From Pseudomonas sp. TH31 (GTDB lineage: Bacteria > Pseudomonadota > Gammaproteobacteria > Pseudomonadales > Pseudomonadaceae), in the NCBI RefSeq assembly GCF_016650815.1, contig NZ_JAEKEZ010000001.1:1-64000 (forward strand): 64,000 nucleotides of DNA. Direction: 5' to 3'. Both the position numbers and the translations under genes were made by a program. Positions 58,410 to 64,000 of the stretch are shown one piece after another. Every line of letters begins with the position of its first letter. The stretch's first letter is position 1. Below the pieces are notes generated by a model. That model saw only the letters and a program-made list of their open reading frames with translations, was not told the DNA's origin and ran no database searches.

Positions 58410-59176
58410 GGACCAATCTGCTCAAGCAGAAACTCCAAAAGGGTGAGCCGGCCTACGGCCTGATCAGCTCGATACCGGCACCGGCCGCCATCGAGTTGAT
58501 CGCCGAAGCCGGGTTCGATTTCGTGATCATCGATATGGAACACGTACTGATCAACCCGCAAACCGTGGAGAACATGATCCGCACCGCCGAGAGTTACGCC
58601 ATCACGCCGCTGGTGCGGGTGGCGGACTTCAACCCGAAAACCCTGCTGCGCCTGCTCGATGGCGGCGCCCAGGGCATCGTGTTGCCGATGATCGAAGGCC
58701 CCGAGCCGTTGGCCGATAGCATTCGCGCCTGCAAATACCACCCGCTGGGCAACCGCAGCCTGAATGCCGGACGCCCCGGTGCGTTCGGCAAGCACAGCCT
58801 GGCGCAATACATCGGGCTGGCCAACGAGCAAATCATGATCGTGGCGATGATCGAAAGCGCGCAAGGCGTGCGACGTGCAGCAGAAATCGCCGCCGTACCG
58901 GGCCTGGACATGATCCTCGAAGGCGCCGCCGATTTATCGCAATCGCTGGGCTTGCCCTGGCAGATCGACCGGCCCGAAGTGCAGCAGGCGCTGCTCGCCA
59001 GTTGGCAGGCAGCCAGTGCCGCCGGCGTGCCGTATTGCGCGATTCCACGCCAGCCGGGTGATCACGAACGCTGGTTGGATCGCGGCGTAAACAGTTTTGT
59101 TTTGGGTGACGAGCGAGGCATCGCTTTTCGTGCCCTCCAGGCCAGATTGGCCGCCACTTCAGCAGAAGGAAAATAA
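58403..59176 (+). CDS. acsB: HpcH/HpaI-family aldolase-like protein AcsB
   Basis: 257 residues, a TIM barrel of the HpcH/HpaI aldolase / citrate lyase beta group. Landmarks are AGFDFVIIDMEHVLINPQTV, the metal region VLPMIEGPEPLADS and IVAMIESAQGVRRAAEIA with its metal-binding Glu. In achromobactin clusters the protein is called AcsB; it has been proposed to supply a carboxylate building block, but its exact reaction is not settled. It overlaps acsC and lies four bases before acsA, so it is fully embedded in the operon. Confidence 0.88.
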   Translation: MLRTNLLKQKLQKGEPAYGLISSIPAPAAIELIAEAGFDFVIIDMEHVLINPQTVENMIRTAESYAITPLVRVADFNPKTLLRLLDGGAQGIVLPMIEGPEPLADSIRACKYHPLGNRSLNAGRPGAFGKHSLAQYIGLANEQIMIVAMIESAQGVRRAAEIAAVPGLDMILEGAADLSQSLGLPWQIDRPEVQQALLASWQAASAAGVPYCAIPRQPGDHERWLDRGVNSFVLGDERGIAFRALQARLAATSAEGK

Positions 59177-59180
59177 TCGG

Positions 59181-61016
59181 ATGAACTTCACCGCAATGGC
59201 CGCCGACAGGGTGATGCAGGATCTGGTCGATTGTTTGCTGGCCGAACATTTTTTCGGGACCGAACCACTGAAGCTGGTGGCGCCAGCGTCATCGGCTGAT
59301 CAACCGTTTAGCGGCTTGAACGCCGATCAGCGGATCTGGGAATGGCAGGGTTCAATCTTTGTCGCCCTGCGCCCCGGCATCACGCAGCAATGGGAAAAAG
59401 TCCCGGGCACGCCGGTATTTGACCGACAAAATGAACAACTGACGGAGCTGTCACCGGAAGCGTTCATGGCCCAAATATTGGCCGGGATGACCGACCGCTA
59501 TCAGGACAATGAAAAGGGCTTTGCGCTATTCCTCGATGTGTTGCGCACCAGCGTCCGGCAAACCGAGTTGTCCCTGGCCCATCGGGTTGACAGCGAACGT
59601 TTGCTGGAGAAGAGCAACGCAGACTTTTTCCTGACGATGGAACAGTGGGCCTCGCTGCGGGATCGTCCCTACCATCCGTTGGCCAAAGCCAAGCAAGGTT
59701 TGAACGACGCCGAATATCAGCAGTATCAGGCGGAATTTGCCCGGCCAGTGGCGCTGAACTGGGTCGCCATCGATCGCACGTTGCTGCAATGCGGCGACGG
59801 CGTGACGGACCTGGCGCAGAGTTATCCTGCCCAGTACCTGTTGCCATTCGCGTTGCAGGCCGGCTTGCAACACGAGTTGCAGCAACGGGGCCTTACCGAT
59901 AGCCACATCGCGTTGCCGGTGCACCCGTGGCAGTTTGAACATGTGCTGGACGTACAACTGAGTGAGGCCTTCACCAGGGGTGATTGCCATCGACTGGACT
60001 TCACCGACGGCGATTTCTTCGCGACTTCGTCATTGCGTTCGATGACCCCGTGCTTCAACAGCGCCGATTACCTGAAGTTGCCAATGGCGATCTATTCGCT
60101 GGGCGCCTCGCGCTACTTGCCCGCCGTGAAAATGATCAACGGCGGCTTGAGTGAAAAGTTGCTGCGTCAGGCGCTGGGCAAGGATGAAACGCTGCAAGAG
60201 AAGTTGCACCTGTGCGATGAAACCAAGTGGTGGGCGTTCATGCCGCCGGACGCGACGCTGTTCGACGAAGCGCCGCGTCACCTGTCGGCCATGGTTCGCG
60301 GTTATCCGCCGGCGCTGCTGGAAGATCCGGACACCCGACTGGTACCGATGGCCGCCCTCGGCACGCCGTTGCCCGGCAGCAACCAGCACTTCTTCGATGA
60401 CTGGATGGCCTGCCGGCAACTGCCGGCCAACGCCGCGTCGGTGATGACGCTGTTCCGTGAGCTGAGCCACAGTTTCTTCGAGATCAACCTGCGGATGTTT
60501 CGTATCGGCATGCTCGGGGAAATCCACGGGCAGAACGCGGTGCTGGTCTGGAAGGCCGGTTATGCCCAGGGGTTGCTGCTGCGCGATCACGATTCGTTGC
60601 GCATCTTTGTGCCGTGGCTGGAGCGAAACGGCCTGGCTGATCCGGCGTACCGACTGAAGAAGGGGCATGCGAACACGCTGTACCACGAGCGTCCAGAAGA
60701 CCTGCTGTTCTGGTTGCAGACACTCGGAATCCAGGTCAACTTCCGCGCGATCATCGATACCCTGGCGCAGGTTTACGCGCTGCCGGCCAACACCTTGTGG
60801 ACGGCGATGGGCGAGGTGCTGAACGAGTTGATTGACACCATCGACTTCGACCCCGAAGCTCGGGGCATGATTAAACAGCAATTGTTCGAAGCACCGCACT
60901 GGCCGCAGAAATTGCTGCTCACACCCATGATCGAACGGGCCGGTGGCCCCGGCAGCATGCCGTTTGGCAAAGGCCAGGTGGTCAATCCTTTCCACCGGTT
61001 GCACCGTGAAGACTGA
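59181..61016 (+). CDS. acsA: NIS siderophore synthetase AcsA
   Basis: 611 residues, the third IucA/IucC enzyme. LRDRPYHPLAKAKQGL is the ATP-site loop, IALPVHPWQFEHV the next motif, and IGMLGEIHGQNAVLVWK with GLLLRDHDSLRIF the C-terminal motifs. In published schemes AcsA joins citryl units to diaminobutyrate. AAGGAAAA precedes the ATG at 59181; a frame open further upstream within acsB is rejected because it lacks family similarity. The stop overlaps the cbrA GTG by 11 bases. Confidence 0.92.
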   Translation: MNFTAMAADRVMQDLVDCLLAEHFFGTEPLKLVAPASSADQPFSGLNADQRIWEWQGSIFVALRPGITQQWEKVPGTPVFDRQNEQLTELSPEAFMAQILAGMTDRYQDNEKGFALFLDVLRTSVRQTELSLAHRVDSERLLEKSNADFFLTMEQWASLRDRPYHPLAKAKQGLNDAEYQQYQAEFARPVALNWVAIDRTLLQCGDGVTDLAQSYPAQYLLPFALQAGLQHELQQRGLTDSHIALPVHPWQFEHVLDVQLSEAFTRGDCHRLDFTDGDFFATSSLRSMTPCFNSADYLKLPMAIYSLGASRYLPAVKMINGGLSEKLLRQALGKDETLQEKLHLCDETKWWAFMPPDATLFDEAPRHLSAMVRGYPPALLEDPDTRLVPMAALGTPLPGSNQHFFDDWMACRQLPANAASVMTLFRELSHSFFEINLRMFRIGMLGEIHGQNAVLVWKAGYAQGLLLRDHDSLRIFVPWLERNGLADPAYRLKKGHANTLYHERPEDLLFWLQTLGIQVNFRAIIDTLAQVYALPANTLWTAMGEVLNELIDTIDFDPEARGMIKQQLFEAPHWPQKLLLTPMIERAGGPGSMPFGKGQVVNPFHRLHRED

Positions 61017-61920
61017 TCCTCGATGTCATCCCTCCAGGCGCACGCTGTTGCGCCTGTCCCTGGGGGTGGTTGCACTCAGGTTTGCCTTGCCGGCGTGGGC
61101 TCAGGCCGACGCCGCGCCGCTGCGGGTGATACCCCTGTTTCAGGGCGCCACCGACAGCGCCGTGGCGTTGGGCGTCACGCCGTGCGGCATCGTTGATTCG
61201 TGGAGCGAGAAACCCACCTATCACTATTTGCGTTCGGCGCTGGCGCAGGTGCCCCATGTCGGGCTGGAGACTCAGCCCAGTCTGGAAGACATCGCGTTGC
61301 TGAAACCGGACGTGATCATCGCCTCGCGCTTTCGTCACGAACGCATCGCTCCGTTGCTCAAACAGATCGCCCCGGTGGTGATGCTGGAGGAAGTGTTCGA
61401 GTTCAAAAAGACCCTGGCGCTGATGGGCGTTGCCTTGTACCGCCAGCAACGGGCCGCTGAGGTATTGGCCCAGTGGCAGCAACGTGTGGCGCAACTGCGC
61501 GGGCAATTGCAGCAGACGTTCGCCGGGCGCTGGCCGCCCACGGTGTCGATTCTGGATGTCCGGGAGGACCATATCCGCAGTTATCTGCCGGCGAGTTTCC
61601 CGGGTTCCGTCATCACCGAATTGGGGTTCGACTGGAGTGAAGCCAGTCGTGAGGCGAGCGGGGTCTCGATCAAACTCACCAGCAAGGAAAGCCTTGCGGT
61701 GGTGAATGCCGACATCTTCTTTGTCTTTATGCACGCGGAGAAAGCGGCAGTGCAGCGAAATTATGAAAGCCTGGTGCAGCATCCGCTGTGGCTGCAAATG
61801 CGTGCGCCTCGGCAAGGTCAGGTGTGGCAGGTCGACGGCGTGGCCTGGAGCCTGTCGGGCGGCATGCTCGGGGCGAATTTGATGCTCGATGACGTGGCAC
61901 GACGGGTTACTGCCTCATGA
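61006..61920 (+). CDS. cbrA: Periplasmic ferric-achromobactin-binding protein CbrA, Tat-type signal
   Basis: 304 residues from the GTG at 61006. The N-terminus [20 protein letters not shown] has a twin-arginine SRRxxLR motif followed by a hydrophobic stretch and a likely cut after AWAQA, so export by Tat is predicted. The mature protein is a FecB/FhuD-like class III binding protein ([40 protein letters not shown]). It would pass the ferric siderophore to the CbrB-CbrC permease. It starts inside the acsA end and overlaps cbrB by four bases. Confidence 0.9.
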   Translation: MKTDPRCHPSRRTLLRLSLGVVALRFALPAWAQADAAPLRVIPLFQGATDSAVALGVTPCGIVDSWSEKPTYHYLRSALAQVPHVGLETQPSLEDIALLKPDVIIASRFRHERIAPLLKQIAPVVMLEEVFEFKKTLALMGVALYRQQRAAEVLAQWQQRVAQLRGQLQQTFAGRWPPTVSILDVREDHIRSYLPASFPGSVITELGFDWSEASREASGVSIKLTSKESLAVVNADIFFVFMHAEKAAVQRNYESLVQHPLWLQMRAPRQGQVWQVDGVAWSLSGGMLGANLMLDDVARRVTAS

Positions 61921-62906
61921 GCAATGCGTTGAAGTTGTGGAGTGCGGGAATCGTGTTGCTGCTGAGCTGCGTGTTGAGCCTGGCCGTCGGGGCAACCTGG
62001 ATTCCGTTGTCGCAGGTTGCAGCCGCGTTTGTGCATCCCGATCCGTTGAGCATCAGCCATGTGCTGGTGACGACCACGCGGCTGTCGCGCACGTTGATGG
62101 CGATGGCCGTGGGCGCGAGCCTGGCGGTGGCGGGGGCCCTGATGCAGGCGTTGACCCGCAATCCGCTGGCGTCCCCCGGGCTGTTCGGAATCAACGCCGG
62201 GGCGACGTTTTTCATCATTCTGTTTTCCTCGCTGTTCTCCCTGTCATCTCCGGATGCCTGGCTGTGGTGCGCATTTATCGGCGCGGCGGTGGCGGGTTCG
62301 CTGGTGTGGCTGATCGGCAACATGGGGCAGGGCAGCCTCAGCCCGTTGCGCATCGTGCTGGCGGGCGCGGCGATGGCGGCGTTGTTTTCCGCGTTCAGTC
62401 AGGCGTTGCTGGTGGTCAATCAGGACGGGCTGGACACGGTGCTGTTCTGGATGGCCGGTTCGTTGACCGAGCGCAGCCTGTCGGTCGCCGCGCCGTTGCT
62501 GCTGTGTGGCGTGCTTGGGTTGTTCGGGGCGATGTTGCTGGCGGGGCAAGTCAATGTGCTGAACGCCGGGGAAGAGATTGCCACCGGCCTGGGTCAGCGA
62601 ACCGGGTTGATCCGGTTGTTGATGAGCGTGCTGGTGGTCTGCCTGGCGGGCAGTGCGGTGGCGCTGGCCGGGAGCATCGGTTTTATCGGTTTGCTGGTGC
62701 CGCACATGGTGCGCAAGGGGTTGTCCATCGACCATCGCTGGTTGCTGCCGGGGTGTGCGTTGCTCGGCGCGATTTTGCTGCTGCTGGCGGACACGTTATC
62801 GCGGGTATTGATTTTGCCCCAGGAGGTTCCGGTGGGCGTGATGACGGCGCTGTTCGGTGCGCCGTTTTTCATCTTGCTGGCGCGACGTGGAGGTCGTTAT
62901 GGATAA
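61917..62906 (+). CDS. cbrB: FecCD-family iron-siderophore permease CbrB
   Basis: 329 residues with about ten membrane helices, a FecCD/BtuC-type permease. Typical segments are [20 protein letters not shown], which includes the conserved NPLA loop, and [19 protein letters not shown], the coupling region for the ATPase. It forms the inner-membrane channel with CbrC. ATGA overlap with cbrA and an eight-base overlap with cbrC show tight coupling. Confidence 0.95.
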   Translation: MSNALKLWSAGIVLLLSCVLSLAVGATWIPLSQVAAAFVHPDPLSISHVLVTTTRLSRTLMAMAVGASLAVAGALMQALTRNPLASPGLFGINAGATFFIILFSSLFSLSSPDAWLWCAFIGAAVAGSLVWLIGNMGQGSLSPLRIVLAGAAMAALFSAFSQALLVVNQDGLDTVLFWMAGSLTERSLSVAAPLLLCGVLGLFGAMLLAGQVNVLNAGEEIATGLGQRTGLIRLLMSVLVVCLAGSAVALAGSIGFIGLLVPHMVRKGLSIDHRWLLPGCALLGAILLLLADTLSRVLILPQEVPVGVMTALFGAPFFILLARRGGRYG

Positions 62907-63930
62907 GGTCCTGACCTGGCGTTGTAGCGGGTTTTCCCGGCGGATCAATGTCGCGACGTTGTGGCGACTGTTGGCGGCGGTGATGGTCACCGCACTGATC
63001 ATGCTCGGCTCGCTGTCGCTGGGCAAAGTCCTGCTGTCGCCGCTGGAAGTGCTGCGGATCTTGCTGTCGAACCAGGACGCGAGCCTGACATTCATCGTCG
63101 AGCAACTGCGCTTTCCGCGCCTCCTGCTGGCGGCGTTGGTGGGGGCGGCGTTGTCGGTGTCCGGGCTGATTCTGCAAAGCATCATCCGCAACCCGCTGGC
63201 CTCGCCGGACCTGCTGGGCATTACCAGTGGCGCCAGTGCGGCGGCGGTTTTGTACCTGTCGTTTTTCTCGGTGGCGTTGGGTCAACAGTATCTGCCGCTG
63301 GCGGCGATGCTCGGCGCCGGGCTGGCGGCACTGGCGATCTATCTGTTGGCCTGGAAGCAGGGCTCTTCACCGCTGCGGCTGGTGTTGATCGGCGTCGGCA
63401 TCTCCGCGATGTTGACTGCCGCGACCACCTTCATCCTGGTGTTCAGCCCGCTGACCACCACCCTGTCGGCCTATGTCTGGCTGACCGGCAGCGTCTACGG
63501 TGCCAGTTGGCCCGAGCCGCTGGCGTTGGGTTCCTGGTTGTTGGGCATTTGTCCGCTGCTGGTGTTTCTGGCCCGTCAGGTGATGGTGCAACAACTGGAC
63601 GACAGCCTCGCCCAGGGGATCGGCGTGCGTGTGCAGTGGTTGCGCGCCGGGTTGCTGCTGGTCAGCGTGGCGCTGGCCGGTGCGGCGATTGCCTGGGGCG
63701 GGGCGATTGCGTTTGTCGGGCTGATTGCGCCGCACATTGCCAAGCGTCTGGTGGCCCCGGGGTTTGGCGGTCAGGCCGTGATGGCGGCATTGGTCGGGGC
63801 GAACCTGGTGGTGCTGGCCGACCTGGCCGGGCGCACGCTGTTTTTGCCGCTGGATCTGCCGGCCGGGATTTTTGTCGCGGTGCTGGGCACCCCCTTTTTT
63901 CTCTATTTGTTGATTAAACAACGTCATTAA
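62899..63930 (+). CDS. cbrC: FecCD-family iron-siderophore permease CbrC
   Basis: 343 residues, the second FecCD permease. [20 protein letters not shown] carries the NPLA loop and [20 protein letters not shown] the ATPase-contact region. The ATG at 62899 has GGAGG five bases before it. A frame open from 62857 is rejected. It follows cbrB with an eight-base overlap and precedes cbrD by 12 bases. Confidence 0.95.
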   Translation: MDKVLTWRCSGFSRRINVATLWRLLAAVMVTALIMLGSLSLGKVLLSPLEVLRILLSNQDASLTFIVEQLRFPRLLLAALVGAALSVSGLILQSIIRNPLASPDLLGITSGASAAAVLYLSFFSVALGQQYLPLAAMLGAGLAALAIYLLAWKQGSSPLRLVLIGVGISAMLTAATTFILVFSPLTTTLSAYVWLTGSVYGASWPEPLALGSWLLGICPLLVFLARQVMVQQLDDSLAQGIGVRVQWLRAGLLLVSVALAGAAIAWGGAIAFVGLIAPHIAKRLVAPGFGGQAVMAALVGANLVVLADLAGRTLFLPLDLPAGIFVAVLGTPFFLYLLIKQRH

Positions 63931-63942
63931 GGAATTCAACGT

Positions 63943-64000
63943 ATGACGTCGATTGCAAGTCGCGGCCTGACCCTGAGTTATCAGCGCCAGGTGATTATTG
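63943..64000 (+). CDS. cbrD: ABC transporter ATPase CbrD (start only)
   Basis: Only 19 codons are present (MTSIASRGLTLSYQRQVII), which match the start of a siderophore-ABC ATPase just before the Walker A region. TTAAGGA lies before the ATG. The gene order acsA-cbrA-cbrB-cbrC-cbrD of known achromobactin loci supports the call. The rest is beyond the window edge. Confidence 0.8.
   Translation, partial: MTSIASRGLTLSYQRQVII

Overview
The window is chromosomal DNA of a fluorescent-type Pseudomonas. The evidence is the high GC content, the gene order (gltX and tRNAs; leuC-leuD-methyltransferase-leuB-asd-asd paralogue-fimV-truA-trpF-accD-folC-SPOR-cvpA-purF-metZ-SDR), which is the familiar Pseudomonas arrangement, and the many paired REP elements ending in GTAGGAGCTGCCGAAGGCTG.

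Layout. 1-6.4 kb: accessory genes (HAD phosphatase, a membrane diguanylate cyclase, a small exported Ser/Thr/Gly-rich protein, a GNAT acetyltransferase, exonuclease III, arylamine N-acetyltransferase and a BrnT/BrnA toxin-antitoxin pair). 6.5-8.1 kb: an NCS2 xanthine/uracil-type permease with a perfect palindrome inside its putative promoter. 8.2-17.2 kb: tRNA-Asn, two small proteins, aromatic aminotransferase, uvrB, an EmrAB-type efflux pair and gltX. 17.5-18.0 kb: a tandemly duplicated tRNA-Ala/tRNA-Glu unit. 18.2-24.6 kb: TetR regulator with hydrolase, thioesterase, dusC and a large PAS-GGDEF-EAL protein. 24.7-31.0 kb: LysR regulator divergent from the leucine genes, then asd. 31-45.3 kb: housekeeping block from the asd paralogue and fimV to the SDR gene. 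45.5-45.9 kb: tRNA-Val and two identical tRNA-Asp genes. 46.2 kb to the end: a complete achromobactin-type NIS siderophore locus.

The siderophore locus starts with an ECF sigma factor, a FecR-type anti-sigma factor and a TonB receptor carrying an STN signalling domain. Biosynthesis follows in the order acsF, acsD, acsE, yhcA (MFS exporter), acsC, acsB, acsA. Ferric-siderophore import (cbrA, cbrB, cbrC, start of cbrD) ends the window. From acsD onward the genes overlap or lie within 25 bases of each other. A Fur-like site overlaps the putative promoter of the sigma-factor gene. Iron starvation would therefore start a relay: sigma factor, receptor, then synthesis and uptake genes.

An important caveat concerns sequence quality. 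Six genes (GNAT, brnT, PAS-GGDEF-EAL, leuC, acsF, acsE) are broken by seven single-base losses, and every one lies in a homopolymer run. Restoring one base at each site gives full-length family members. This pattern looks like consensus sequencing error rather than decay, so these genes should be read as probably intact.

I see no prophage, insertion sequence, CRISPR array or integron. The most distinctive content is the siderophore locus with its surface-signalling module and the apparent Tat signals on both FecR and the periplasmic binding protein.
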